The notes: generated by a model not told the origin, from the sequence alone. A DNA stretch of 49,691 nucleotides from Bacillota bacterium (GCA_017442535.1 JAFRZL010000026.1:1-49691), one strand, 5' to 3'. Positions 6,275 through 13,853 are shown, numbered from the stretch's first letter. Program-made: numbers and translations.

Positions 6275-6458
6275 ATGCAATCTCTGCGGAGACATTATCG
6301 AAAGCGAAGACGTTCATGATTTTAAGTGGTGCAAATGCGGCACAGTTGCAGTAGATGGCGGTAAAGAATATTTACGTCGTTGTTTCAAAAATTCAAAAGA
6401 TGACTATTTAGAAATGAGCGAATGTATAAACATTCAAAAAGAAGATGAGAAAAATTAA
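6252..6458 (+). CDS. Small CxxC protein with VDGGKEYLRR motif
   Basis: ATG 6252 after GGAGGAAACG. 68 aa: KCNLCGDIIES, HDFKWCKCG, then VAVDGGKEYLRRC. The two CxC/CxxC pairs should bind one zinc. The pattern CxxCGDxIES...WCxCGxxxVDGG is a recurrent small phage family of unknown function (from memory). Translationally coupled on both sides. Confidence 0.75.
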   Translation: MIIHNRIKCNLCGDIIESEDVHDFKWCKCGTVAVDGGKEYLRRCFKNSKDDYLEMSECINIQKEDEKN

Positions 6459-6543
6459 CTTTGACCCAATTGTGGATAAGTTATTACAACTCTGTAAACA
6501 AAATGAAAGGCTTGCAAAATGGAACAGGGACTTATGGATCTAA
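6445..6543 (+). CDS. Possible 32-aa peptide bridging to the excisionase
   Basis: ATG 6445 lies 14 nt before the previous stop, with AAAAAGAAG upstream. The frame reads MRKINFDPIVDKLLQLCKQN... and ends RDLWI, a credible amphipathic helix. It ends 25 nt inside the next gene. It continues the overlap chain of the element, which otherwise would have a 60-nt gap here. Confidence 0.4.
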   Translation: MRKINFDPIVDKLLQLCKQNERLAKWNRDLWI

Positions 6544-6746
6544 AACAGTTTGCGGCTTATTCTGGAATGGGCATGACAAAAATTCGGGAGCTTATTACGG
6601 CTCCCGAATGTGCCTTCTCCTTAAAGATAGGCGGCAAGTGGTATATCTCTATACAGGATTTTGATGATTATGTCCAAGAACAGATCATTAAATCTCATGA
6701 AAAATGTGCGAAAAGAGGTGGAAAAAGATGGCTAAAAGTGTTATAA
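6519..6746 (+). CDS. xis: Excisionase-like / MerR-type HTH protein
   Basis: 75 aa directly before the integrase. QFAAYSGMGMTKIRELI is a winged-helix recognition helix and GGKWYISIQDFDDYVQEQI is the wing and last helix, the layout of excisionase-type (Tn916 Xis-like) and helix-turn-helix-17 proteins. Its place and size suit a directionality factor that bends DNA at att sites with the integrase. ATG 6519 has a weak site; ATG 6534 (MDLKQF) is an alternative start with ACAGGGA upstream. Naming as xis is inference from context. Confidence 0.65.
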   Translation: MEQGLMDLKQFAAYSGMGMTKIRELITAPECAFSLKIGGKWYISIQDFDDYVQEQIIKSHEKCAKRGGKRWLKVL

Positions 6747-6747
6747 T
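6719..6747 (+). promoter_or_regulatory. Putative integrase promoter
   Basis: TGGAAA (6719-6724), 17 bp, TATAAT (6742-6747) with an extended TG at 6739-6740. It lies at the end of the excisionase-like gene, so the integrase could be expressed separately. Confidence 0.5.
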
Positions 6748-6792
6748 GTAGGTGTCTATGATCCATCGTGCAACTCACAGAAAGGAGTGTAC

Positions 6793-8025
6793 ATGATGGG
6801 AAGAAAACTAATAAGAGAACTGCCTAAAAACATAAGGCGTAGAGTGGATGGGAGGTATGAGGCTAGAGCAAAAATAAACGGAATAGATATTGATTTGATA
6901 GGCACAAATTTGGGACAACTTGAAGAGGATTTTAAAAAAGCCAAAGCGGCCGCCATGAAAGAAAACGGCAATCAATATATTAAAGAGCTTGTAAAAGACC
7001 TCACGCTTGATGAATGGTTCGAGTTTTGGTTGGAAAAGTATTATAAGCCCAAAGTGCGCCAAATCACATATCAATATGCGATCTATAAGTATAATGCGTT
7101 TCTAAAACCAATCGGCCATTTAAGGATTGGACTTATTCAGGAATCTCATATCAGAGCGTGTATTTCTAGGAGAAAAAAAGTAAAGCAATCTACAGTTAAT
7201 AACCAGTTTAACCTTGCCAACAAACTCTTCCAAAAGGCTGTCCAGAAAAACATTATTTCATCAAATCCATGCGAAGATATTGTTTTACCAAGGAATGAAG
7301 CACAAAAAGAAAAAACATCTTTGTTGGATTCGGAATTAGAGAAAATCAAACAAGCATTGGTTTCAAAATGGTATGAAGAAATGTTTCTGTTAATGATGGC
7401 CACAGGAATGAGAAAGGGTGAAGTATGTGCTATATGTATTTCAGACATTGATTGGGAAAAAAAACTGTTAACGGTGCAAAGGAATATGAGTGTGGTTAAA
7501 GGCAACATTTATGCTATAACGCCAACAAAGACCGAAGCCGGAATCAGAAAAATCCCAATTAATAACGAGATTTCAGAAATACTACATACTGCCATCAAAA
7601 AGCGCAATCAAATATCTGCTTCAAAAAAAGAATATGATGGTTTGTTGTTTTTGAAACAGAATGGGAATCCATATAATGGAAGAGACATTTCGTTCTATTC
7701 AAAAACAATCTCTCGCTTGTCCGGCGTTAATTTTACACCACATCAACTTAGACACACTTTTGCTACACGATGTTATGAAGCGGGCGTTGATCCTAAAATA
7801 ACGCAGAAGATTCTTGGGCATAAAAGTATTGACACAACACTTGATGTTTATACGCATATTTCTCAGGAGAAAACTCAAAATGAATTATTGAAACTCGAAA
7901 CTTGCAAAATGGACGCAGCTTCGATTAACGAGACGACCCTTCAGACCATTGCAATCAAAATATTAAAAGGTGAAAAGTTGGGTCAAAAAGAATATGCAGC
8001 TTTACTTTTTGGCTTAAATAAATGA
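6793..8025 (+). CDS. int: Tyrosine recombinase (integrase)
   Basis: Full-length phage/ICE integrase, about 410 aa. Residues 1-60 form the AP2-like arm-binding region (RRVDGRYEARAKING), followed by a SAM-like core-binding domain (LTLDEWFEFWLEKY...), then the catalytic domain. All catalytic residues are present: R207 (MRKGEVC), H317 and R320 (HQLRH), H343 (LGHKSI) and nucleophile Y353 (DVYTH). AAAGGAG at 6781-6787 serves ATG 6793 or 6796. It catalyses integration and, with the excisionase, excision. It ends 72 bp before pyrE, so the att site should be at its 3' side. No truncation is seen, so the enzyme may be active. Confidence 0.92.
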   Translation: MMGRKLIRELPKNIRRRVDGRYEARAKINGIDIDLIGTNLGQLEEDFKKAKAAAMKENGNQYIKELVKDLTLDEWFEFWLEKYYKPKVRQITYQYAIYKYNAFLKPIGHLRIGLIQESHIRACISRRKKVKQSTVNNQFNLANKLFQKAVQKNIISSNPCEDIVLPRNEAQKEKTSLLDSELEKIKQALVSKWYEEMFLLMMATGMRKGEVCAICISDIDWEKKLLTVQRNMSVVKGNIYAITPTKTEAGIRKIPINNEISEILHTAIKKRNQISASKKEYDGLLFLKQNGNPYNGRDISFYSKTISRLSGVNFTPHQLRHTFATRCYEAGVDPKITQKILGHKSIDTTLDVYTHISQEKTQNELLKLETCKMDAASINETTLQTIAIKILKGEKLGQKEYAALLFGLNK

Positions 8026-8059
8026 TTTGAGAGGTGTACCACACATTCCATGCGAGATG

Positions 8060-8068
8060 TGATATAAT
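8060..8068 (+). promoter_or_regulatory. Extended -10 in front of pyrE
   Basis: TGATATAAT ends 29 bp before the pyrE ATG. No good -35 is present at 17 bp, so it would act as an extended -10 promoter. It lies at the junction with the mobile element. Confidence 0.45.
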
Positions 8069-8097
8069 GACTCAAAACCCTTACAGGAGGAGAGATT

Positions 8098-8748
8098 ATG
8101 GATTATAAGAAGGATTTTATCCGATTCATGTGTGAGTCCGGCGTGCTGACCTTCGGTTCTTTTACGCTGAAGAGCGGCCGCGTCGCCCCTTACTTTGTCA
8201 ATACAGGCAATTACCGGACAGGCCGTCAGATCGCGAGACTGGGCGAGTTCTATGCCGCGTGCATCGAGGATCATGATCTGAAGCCGGAAGTAGTGTTCGG
8301 CCCCGCGTATAAAGGAATCCCGCTGTGCATTGCGGCGGCTTCCGCACTGGCAACGCGGTACGGACGGGACGTCGAGTATTGTTTCAACCGTAAGGAGGCA
8401 AAGGATCACGGTGAGGGAGGACTGCTTGTCGGCCATCAGCTTAAGGACGGAGAACGTGTGGTAATTACCGAAGACGTGATCACATCCGGCGCCGCAGTAC
8501 GTGAAACGATGCCGATTCTGCAGGCCGCCGCCCGGATCGAACCGGCAGGGATGGTCATCTCCGTGGACCGCATGGAACGCGGTAAATCCGAATTGTCCGC
8601 TGTGCAGGAAGTCTATCGTGATTTTGGCTTAAAGGTTTATCCGATCGTCACGATTCACGATATTATCGAAGCCTTGAGGGACGGGGATGTTCCCGGAGGG
8701 GAGTATCTGCCGCAGATGCTGGCCTATCGCGAGCAATATGGCGTCTGA
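8098..8748 (+). CDS. pyrE: Orotate phosphoribosyltransferase
   Basis: Converts orotate and PRPP to orotidine 5'-phosphate in pyrimidine synthesis. 216 aa, normal for the family. The PRPP loop VVITEDVITSGAAVRE is at about residues 121-136; FTLKSGR and GPAYKGIP are further family signatures. Start ATG 8098 has AGGAGGAGA upstream. In many Clostridia pyrE closes a pyrF-pyrK-pyrD-pyrE operon; here its upstream neighbour is the integrase, so the element may have split the operon (inference). A hairpin follows the stop. Confidence 0.95.
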   Translation: MDYKKDFIRFMCESGVLTFGSFTLKSGRVAPYFVNTGNYRTGRQIARLGEFYAACIEDHDLKPEVVFGPAYKGIPLCIAAASALATRYGRDVEYCFNRKEAKDHGEGGLLVGHQLKDGERVVITEDVITSGAAVRETMPILQAAARIEPAGMVISVDRMERGKSELSAVQEVYRDFGLKVYPIVTIHDIIEALRDGDVPGGEYLPQMLAYREQYGV

Positions 8749-8755
8749 TCCATTC

Positions 8756-8798
8756 TCCGTCCACAGGGCTTCGATCATGACCATGCCCTGCGGACGGA
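8756..8798 (+). terminator. Strong hairpin after pyrE without a T tract
   Basis: TCCGTCC and CAGGGC pair with GCCCTG and GGACGGA, with one internal mismatch, around a 15-nt loop. No U run follows; instead the next gene's purine-rich ribosome site starts at once. It may protect the pyrE 3' end or control the next gene rather than terminate. Confidence 0.45.
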
Positions 8799-8814
8799 AG
8801 GAAAGGGTATCAGA

Positions 8815-9039
8815 ATGCGACGCATTGTCACGCTTAAAGAACGCAGGCAGCTTTATCATTTATACGAGCAGGAGCTCCCGCTGAGGGAGATCGCTGACCA
8901 TATGGGCTTTAGCGAACGTCAGATCCGCTATGAGCTAGGCCGCGGATTCACCGGCCAGAGAAATGAATACGGACGCCCGGCCTATGATCCGGTCCTGGCG
9001 CATCGTGATTATCATGCCAAGAGCTTCCGCAAGGGATAG
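8815..9039 (+). CDS. Small orphan HTH DNA-binding protein
   Basis: 74 aa. ATG 8815 after AAGGAAAGG. TLKERRQLYHLYEQELPLREIA and MGFSERQIRYELGRGF form a homeodomain-like helix-turn-helix as in the N-terminus of IS30 transposases and in small phage regulators; the ending (YDPVLAHRDYHAKSFRKG) also fits that type. No catalytic part follows, so this is not a transposase. It ends 4 nt before the next gene, with which it probably forms a unit. Codon use is host-like, so any transfer is old. Confidence 0.65.
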   Translation: MRRIVTLKERRQLYHLYEQELPLREIADHMGFSERQIRYELGRGFTGQRNEYGRPAYDPVLAHRDYHAKSFRKG

Positions 9040-9043
9040 ACGA

Positions 9044-9802
9044 ATGGCTGAGGAACTGCGCAGCACCGGAAAGAAGTTCAGAGATCGTGCAGGGCTTATT
9101 TTTGCCGTCGCGGCCGAACTTGAGGATCAGATCTCCGACGTCCGTGAGAAAAAACAATTGCTGCGCAGCCGGATCGAAGGTGGGCTTCCCGTGCTTAAAG
9201 AACGTGTCTGCCAGTCTGCAGCGGGGGACAGGATCGCGAGCTATGTGTCTGCGCTGGAAGAGCTGGACCAGCAGGAGGTACGGCTAACCAGGCGTGCAGA
9301 GGAGATCAACCGCAGGATCGAGATAGCACTGCTTGGCATGGAGGAGAAGGAGGCCCGCTGCCTTGTCCGCGAGTTTGCGTGGAAAGGCGCAAAATGGCTG
9401 AAGTCCGGCCATGTTTCCGAAGAAGCGGAGGCCGCCGGTCTGCACTTTCTGAAACTGTGGGCGGAGGAACCCTGCACCATGGAACGTGCCATCCGTTGGG
9501 ATAAGCTGCGCCGGATGATCCTCGAGCAGAATGGCAATCTGAAGCAGGAACTGCCGCGGCTCACCGGTAAATCCTACGCTTTGACGGTAAAGACGCTTCG
9601 TCTCCTGCGGCTGATTCCGTCCCTGCGCAGCCTGATGATCCGGACTCGCGCCAGCTTATTCTGCGGGTGTGAACTGGCTGCGCTTGACCCTGATGCACAG
9701 TTGCGGGCATACGGGGAGCTTCAGAAAGATCCCTCCCTTGTATACAGCCGGCAGGCAATCATCGATCTATGCGCTGCGATGCGCGTCCGCGGGAAAGCAT
9801 AA
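9044..9802 (+). CDS. Coiled-coil protein with ParB/KorB-like C-terminal helices
   Basis: 252 aa, start ATG 9044 just after the HTH gene. Residues 15-100 are Glu/Arg-rich helices, probably coiled coil. The part around 165-230 (LTGKSYALTVKTLRLLRLIP, then ASLFCGCELAALDPDAQL) reads like the helical DNA-binding region of ParB/RepB-type partition proteins, whose usual pattern is G-S-x-x-x-V-x-R-x-x-R-L-x-x-L-x-P followed by A-x-x-L-x-x-L. The usual N-terminal CTPase box is absent. This similarity is from memory and tentative; function unknown. Confidence 0.55.
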   Translation: MAEELRSTGKKFRDRAGLIFAVAAELEDQISDVREKKQLLRSRIEGGLPVLKERVCQSAAGDRIASYVSALEELDQQEVRLTRRAEEINRRIEIALLGMEEKEARCLVREFAWKGAKWLKSGHVSEEAEAAGLHFLKLWAEEPCTMERAIRWDKLRRMILEQNGNLKQELPRLTGKSYALTVKTLRLLRLIPSLRSLMIRTRASLFCGCELAALDPDAQLRAYGELQKDPSLVYSRQAIIDLCAAMRVRGKA

Positions 9803-9892
9803 CCGGAGGCCTGGGCGTGTCAGAGGCCTGATCATTAGCCCATGATTCATCAGGTATATCTATTGAAAAACAGACGGAAAGGGTTGGTTTTG

Positions 9893-10837
9893 ATGCAGGA
9901 GCAGCTGGATGTGTTATGCATCGGAATGGCATTGGTAGATTCGATCATCAAAGGCTTCGATCCGGAGCCTGTTTCGGCATCGGGATACCGGGCGGTGTCA
10001 GGATCGCTGAATGTCGGCGGCGAGGCGGTGAATGCTGCGATGGCGTCGGCAAAATTGAAAATGAAAACAGCGATTATGTGTTCTCTTGGTGAAGATCAGG
10101 CGGGGGATATGATCATCGCGGCACTGGAACGCTGCGGAGTCCGGACTGATCGGATATTGAGGTCGGCGGAGCATCCGACACCGGTCACCACCATGTTCGT
10201 CAGGGATGACGGAACGCGAAAGTCCATCACAAACCAGGCGCACCGTTATAATTTTCACCCGGAGCACTATGCCGCTCAGACCGCTGATGCGAAAGCATTG
10301 CTGCTGGGGTCCCTTTTCCGTGCGCCGTTTGATGAGTCAGAAATTCTCAATAAGCTTCTCAAGCAGGCTAAACAGGCCGGGCAGCTGATCTTCGCCGATA
10401 CTAAGCTGCCTAATTTCCGCAGACTGGGGATGGAGGATTTCAGCGAGAGCTGGCCGCTGATCGACTATCTTACTCCGAACGAAGACGAGGCCCGCTTTTT
10501 CTCGGGCAAGGATGATCCGGAAGAGATGGCGGATGTTTTTCTTAAGTATGGAGTCCGGAATGTCGTGATCAAGCTTGGTGCAAAGGGGTGCTATTTCAAG
10601 AATGCAAAGACGAGTATCCGTATGCCCGCTTTCGATATTCCCGCGGTCGACGCAACAGGTGCCGGCGACAACTTCCTGGCCGGGCTTGCGTCGGAGCTGC
10701 TGCGCGGCGAGTCCATTCATGAAGCCATTATCTTCGCGAGCGCCTGCGGCGCGATCTGCACGACTGCGGTAGGGGCCGGCACTGCTTTGGAGAGCAGAGA
10801 GCAGGTACTGCAGTTTCTTCGGGATCATAGTGTTTAA
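9893..10837 (+). CDS. PfkB-family sugar kinase
   Basis: Ribokinase-fold kinase, 314 aa. NVGGEAVNAAMASAKL with SLGEDQAGD near the N-terminus is the first PfkB signature; VDATGAGDNFLAG near residue 250 is the second and contains the catalytic Asp of the GAGD anion hole. The phosphorylated sugar (fructose, ribose or other) cannot be read from sequence. Start ATG 9893 has GGAAAGGG upstream; an in-frame ATG 9842 lacks a site. It stands alone, without transporter or regulator. Confidence 0.85.
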   Translation: MQEQLDVLCIGMALVDSIIKGFDPEPVSASGYRAVSGSLNVGGEAVNAAMASAKLKMKTAIMCSLGEDQAGDMIIAALERCGVRTDRILRSAEHPTPVTTMFVRDDGTRKSITNQAHRYNFHPEHYAAQTADAKALLLGSLFRAPFDESEILNKLLKQAKQAGQLIFADTKLPNFRRLGMEDFSESWPLIDYLTPNEDEARFFSGKDDPEEMADVFLKYGVRNVVIKLGAKGCYFKNAKTSIRMPAFDIPAVDATGAGDNFLAGLASELLRGESIHEAIIFASACGAICTTAVGAGTALESREQVLQFLRDHSV

Positions 10838-11029
10838 CAACGGCTGCCCGGGCTTTTCCGGTCAACCATTTTGTTATTCTTTGGAGGCGAAAGGCAGGAC
10901 TTTTCATCGCTTCTGCCGGACAGATTATCTGCCATAAGTCGGTTTTTTGGCTTAAATATGAGGGAAAACAGGCCTTGCAGACTCTTTTGCAAAACTCATG
11001 AAAACTTCCTTAAAAGTTGAAAAAAAAGC

Positions 11030-11058
11030 TTGACTTTGTGAAATGCTTGTGGTAAGAT
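11030..11058 (+). promoter_or_regulatory. Promoter of the tRNA cluster
   Basis: TTGACT (11030-11035), 17 bp, TAAGAT (11053-11058), 40 bp before the first tRNA. The 260-bp gap before the tRNAs shows no other clear gene. Confidence 0.7.
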
Positions 11059-11098
11059 AGTATTCGTCGCTGAGGTAAGCGGATCACGCAAGAATTCT

Positions 11099-11179
11099 GC
11101 GGATGTGGCGGAATTGGCAGACGCACTAGATTTAGGTTCTAGCGCCCATGGCGTGGGGGTTCGAGTCCCTTCATCCGCA
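11099..11179 (+). tRNA. tRNA-Leu (anticodon UAG)
   Basis: Acceptor arms GCGGATG and CATCCGC pair fully. The anticodon loop TTTAGGT gives UAG. The long variable arm (CGCCCATGGCGTG) fits a type II leucine tRNA. The T-loop GGTTCGAGTCC is intact. CCA is not encoded. Confidence 0.95.
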
Positions 11180-11195
11180 CGCTTATGTCCTTCCT

Positions 11196-11281
11196 GCCGG
11201 AGTGGCGAAACTGGCAGACGCACAGGACTTAAAATCCTGCGGTCCTAACCGACCGTACCGGTTCGATCCCGGTCTCCGGCA
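11196..11281 (+). tRNA. tRNA-Leu (anticodon UAA)
   Basis: Acceptor GCCGGAG pairs with CTCCGGC. Stem CAGGA/TCCTG holds the loop CTTAAAA, anticodon UAA. A long variable arm is present, as expected for tRNA-Leu. No encoded CCA. Confidence 0.95.
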
Positions 11282-11297
11282 TTGCCCCATTACCTTT

Positions 11298-11370
<73 letters not shown>

Positions 11371-11386
11371 CTTCCATTGAACTCAT

Positions 11387-11457
11387 GCGGGTGTAGTTCA
11401 ATGGTAGAACACCAGCCTTCCAAGCTGGTCACGTGGGTTCGATTCCCATCACCCGCT
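11387..11457 (+). tRNA. tRNA-Gly (anticodon UCC)
   Basis: Acceptor GCGGGTG pairs with CACCCGC, discriminator T. Stem CCAGC/GCTGG with loop CTTCCAA gives UCC. 71 nt, the short size usual for tRNA-Gly. Confidence 0.95.
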
Positions 11458-11460
11458 TCT

Positions 11461-11534
11461 GCGCGCATAGCTCAGCTGGATAGAGCGTCTGGCTACGGAC
11501 CAGAAGGCCGCGGGTTCGAATCCTACTGCGCGCA
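11461..11534 (+). tRNA. tRNA-Arg (anticodon ACG)
   Basis: Acceptor GCGCGCA pairs with TGCGCGC. Stem TCTGG/CCAGA with loop CTACGGA gives ACG, whose A34 is normally changed to inosine to read CGU, CGC and CGA. 74 nt, no encoded CCA. Confidence 0.95.
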
Positions 11535-11542
11535 TCCCGCAC

Positions 11543-11580
11543 AAACCGCTTGTTTAAGCCAAAAACAAGCGGTTTTGTTT
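11543..11580 (+). terminator. Rho-independent terminator of the tRNA operon
   Basis: 13-bp stem AAACCGCTTGTTT/AAACAAGCGGTTT with a 7-nt loop, followed by TGTTTT. Placed 8 bp after the last tRNA. Confidence 0.9.
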
Positions 11581-11674
11581 TATCTTAATGTGCATAAACT
11601 GCGGTTTAAGAGACAATTTTGCAGCATACAGCTATCTTTCTGTTCTGAAATTATACAGAATCATTAAACGATAT

Positions 11675-11703
11675 TTGACATATTCAGAAAAAAGTGATAT
11701 GCT
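11675..11703 (+). promoter_or_regulatory. Promoter before the HD/TIM/HD cassette
   Basis: TTGACA (11675-11680), 17 bp, TATGCT (11698-11703). The stretch 11535-11843 has no established gene: it holds the tRNA terminator, this promoter and a possible TTG-started leader peptide. Confidence 0.6.
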
Positions 11704-11737
11704 AAATTTAGTATGATAATCAAAAGGAGCAGGGATA

Positions 11738-11815
11738 TTGTCTGCGGTTCAAGTTTCCAAAGTGCTTCCAAAACTTATCCTTGCTACTGCATTGCTGGGA
11801 TGGCAAAGTCTGTAA
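11738..11815 (+). other. Possible 25-codon leader peptide
   Basis: AAAAGGAG (11722-11729) is 8 nt before a TTG that opens 25 codons ending at TAA 11813-11815. The peptide is hydrophobic in its second half (LPKLILATALLGW). The strong site so close to the promoter is the only support; the next real start is ATG 11844. Confidence 0.25.
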
Positions 11816-11843
11816 ATTTGCGTACAGGCAGGTGATAGATGAA

Positions 11844-12335
11844 ATGGGAAATATGCATCTTATCGACAGAGTAAGTATTTGCAAATCGTTCGTATTTGAA
11901 CGGTTCAACGGGATCCCGGATCAAAAATGGCGCACAAGGGCTATCTACCATTCACATGCTGTTTCGCTTCTATGCGTTCTGCTTGCAAGAAAACGGTGCC
12001 TGGATCCGGAGATCGCGACTATCGCAGGCCTTCTCCATGATTTCTACGCCTATGAGCAGATGGATTATACCGATCACGCGCATAGAGGCGCCGTGCGGGC
12101 AGGAGAAGTGCTGGAGGAGCAGGGATGGACCACAGAAGAGGAGAAAGCGCAGATCATGTCAGCCATTTATCACCACGATGACCTTATGACGGAGGATGAT
12201 CCTATGGACGAGATCCTGAAAGATGCTGACCTGATCGATAATTCCATGAGCAACCCGTCGCGGGCGGTCAGACCGGATCAGGTGCCGAGAATCGTGAAAA
12301 TCTGCCGGGAGTTGGGCCTTCCGCTCCGCGAATGA
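11844..12335 (+). CDS. HD-domain protein (predicted phosphohydrolase), first copy
   Basis: 163 aa from ATG 11844, which has AGGTGA 8 nt upstream; an in-frame TTG at 11781 would give 184 aa. HD-domain residues are visible: H in IYHSHAVS, the LLHDF HD pair, then TDHAHRG and AIYHHDD, and a late DADLIDN. Family members hydrolyse phosphate esters with a metal; substrate unknown. It comes first in a tight three-gene group with a TIM-barrel protein and a second HD protein. Confidence 0.75.
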   Translation: MGNMHLIDRVSICKSFVFERFNGIPDQKWRTRAIYHSHAVSLLCVLLARKRCLDPEIATIAGLLHDFYAYEQMDYTDHAHRGAVRAGEVLEEQGWTTEEEKAQIMSAIYHHDDLMTEDDPMDEILKDADLIDNSMSNPSRAVRPDQVPRIVKICRELGLPLRE

Positions 12336-12371
12336 ATGTCGGAGAAATCATTTATAAAAGGGGGAAACATT

Positions 12372-13193
12372 ATGCTGCCAACCATTAGAATCGGAACACT
12401 GGAGGTTACACGTCTGATTGTAGGAGGAAATCCTTTCAGTGGCAACAGCCATGTCAACGCGGAATTGAGTGAGGCGATGCGTGATTATTTCACGACTGCC
12501 AGGATCAAAGAGACACTGCACCGGTGCGAGGAATTTGGCATCAATACCATGCAGATGCGCGGCGACTCTCACATTATGCGGATCGTGCGGGAATACCGTG
12601 CGGAGGGAGGAACAATGAAATGGATCGCGCAGACCGCTTCAGAATTCCTCTCCTATGAAGGAAATGTCCGGCAGATCGCTGCGGCGGGAGCGGATGCCAT
12701 TTATCATCACGGTACCAAGACAGACTCGCTGTTTAAGGAAGGTAAGTATGAAGAGCTCAGAGAGCGCCTGGCCGTGCTCAGAGATACGGGCCTGCCCGTA
12801 GGTCTGGCCACACATATGCCGCAGGTGATCGAATATGCCGAAGAACATAACTGGGACGTCGATTTTTACATGGGCTGCGTCTATAATATCAGCCGCCGCG
12901 ACCGTGTGAGCAGTGCGATCACAGGAATTGCCAACTCGGATGAACCGTTTTTTGAAGAAGACATCCCTGTGATGTATGACAGGATCCGCAAGACGAATAA
13001 GCCCTGTCTGGCCTTTAAGATTCTGGGGGCCACCAGACGCTGCCAAAGCCAGAAAACGGTACGGGCCGCATTCCTGGAGGCTTTCCGCGAGATCAAGGAT
13101 TCCGACGGCGTCATCGTGGGGATGTATCCCAAGGACATCGATCAGGTGCGGCTTAACTGTGGCTATACCGAAGAAGCTCTGGGCCTGAGATGA
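12372..13193 (+). CDS. Uncharacterised TIM-barrel protein
   Basis: 273 aa from ATG 12372 with AAAAGGGGGAAAC upstream; ATG 12336 is in frame but lacks a site. The pattern of alternating strands and helices (LIVGGNPFSGNSH, GINTMQMRGD, WIAQTAS, AGADAIYHHG, GLPVGLATHMP, DFYMGCVYN, KPCLAFKILG, DGVIVGMYPKD) fits an aldo/keto-reductase- or isomerase-like TIM barrel. I recall similar GGNPFSG-SH proteins in Firmicutes, without known function. No clear catalytic tetrad of aldo-keto reductases is seen. Stop overlaps the next ATG (ATGA). Confidence 0.65.
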   Translation: MLPTIRIGTLEVTRLIVGGNPFSGNSHVNAELSEAMRDYFTTARIKETLHRCEEFGINTMQMRGDSHIMRIVREYRAEGGTMKWIAQTASEFLSYEGNVRQIAAAGADAIYHHGTKTDSLFKEGKYEELRERLAVLRDTGLPVGLATHMPQVIEYAEEHNWDVDFYMGCVYNISRRDRVSSAITGIANSDEPFFEEDIPVMYDRIRKTNKPCLAFKILGATRRCQSQKTVRAAFLEAFREIKDSDGVIVGMYPKDIDQVRLNCGYTEEALGLR

Positions 13194-13798
13194 TGTTCCG
13201 GGAACCTACGTCTCCCGACCCTGCCTTCGGGGAATTGTATGAGAAAGCGGTCTGCTATATTGAGGAGCTCTTTCGCGGCAATTCCGGAGGCCATGATGCG
13301 GAGCATACCCTGCGGGTATATCACAATGCGCAGCTGATCGCCGAAAATGAGCCCGGGTGCGACAGAGAAATCGTTATGCTGGCGGCCCTTCTGCATGACG
13401 CGGATGATGACAAACTCTTTCACACCGAGAATAACCGGAACGCAAGATCTTTTTTAAGGGATAATCATGTGCCAGAGGAGCGGATCGACAGGATCTGTGA
13501 AGCGATCAATTCGGTATCCTTCAGCCATAACCGGGACAGGATCCCGGAGACAGCCGAAGGCAGAATCGTGCAGGATGCGGACCGGCTGGACGCGATCGGT
13601 GCCGTCGGAGTCGCCAGGACTTTTGCCTACGGTGGGGAACACGGCCGGCCTCTTCAGGCTTCCGTGCAGCATTTTTACGACAAGCTGCTGCTGTTAAAGG
13701 ATAGAATGAATACGGAGATGGGAAAGCGCCTTGCGGCGAAAAGGCATGCATTTCTGGAGGCATTTCTGGAGGAACTGGACGAAGAATTACGGTTTTAG
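13190..13798 (+). CDS. HD-domain phosphohydrolase (YedJ-like), second copy
   Basis: 202 aa, ATGA-coupled to the TIM-barrel gene. HD motifs: GHDAEHTLRV (about 34-43), LLHDADDDK (67-75) and VQDADRLDAIGAVGVARTF (about 125-143), the layout of YedJ/YpgQ-type HD hydrolases, which cleave nucleotides or phosphate esters. It resembles the first HD protein in fold only; sequence is clearly different. The ending is Glu-rich (EAFLEELDEELRF). Confidence 0.82.
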   Translation: MMFREPTSPDPAFGELYEKAVCYIEELFRGNSGGHDAEHTLRVYHNAQLIAENEPGCDREIVMLAALLHDADDDKLFHTENNRNARSFLRDNHVPEERIDRICEAINSVSFSHNRDRIPETAEGRIVQDADRLDAIGAVGVARTFAYGGEHGRPLQASVQHFYDKLLLLKDRMNTEMGKRLAAKRHAFLEAFLEELDEELRF

Positions 13799-13815
13799 AG
13801 CTGAGCAGGTATTTT

Positions 13816-13840
13816 CCCGCAACTGCCGGTTGCTTGCGGG
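13816..13840 (+). repeat. Nested inverted repeat, possible operator
   Basis: CCCGCAA (13816-13822) pairs with TTGCGGG (13834-13840), and inside it GCAAC pairs with GTTGC around TGCCG. The right arm covers the place of the -35 of the next promoter. It could be an operator for the XRE protein that follows, or a weak terminator of the HD gene (no T tract). Confidence 0.4.
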
Positions 13841-13853
13841 CACGCAGTCACTT

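Larger units (their letters stand above)
1..8050 (+). mobile_element. Right end of an integrated element (prophage or ICE-like), left end outside the window
   Basis: About 25 tiny, overlapping genes on one strand lead to an excisionase-like gene and a complete tyrosine integrase that stops at 8025, just before pyrE. The block is visibly AT-richer than everything after 8060. No capsid, terminase, relaxase or conjugation gene is visible, so prophage and ICE cannot be told apart. The right junction must lie after the integrase stop and before or within the pyrE leader (about 8026-8060). No att core can be named because the left end is not in the window. Confidence 0.85.

Noticed and set aside
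8815..9802. IS30-type insertion sequence
   Set aside because: Only the HTH is similar; no DDE catalytic domain and no terminal inverted repeats are seen.
9807..9829. AGGCCT/AGGCCT stem as a terminator before the PfkB gene
   Set aside because: Only 6 bp and no T-run follows.
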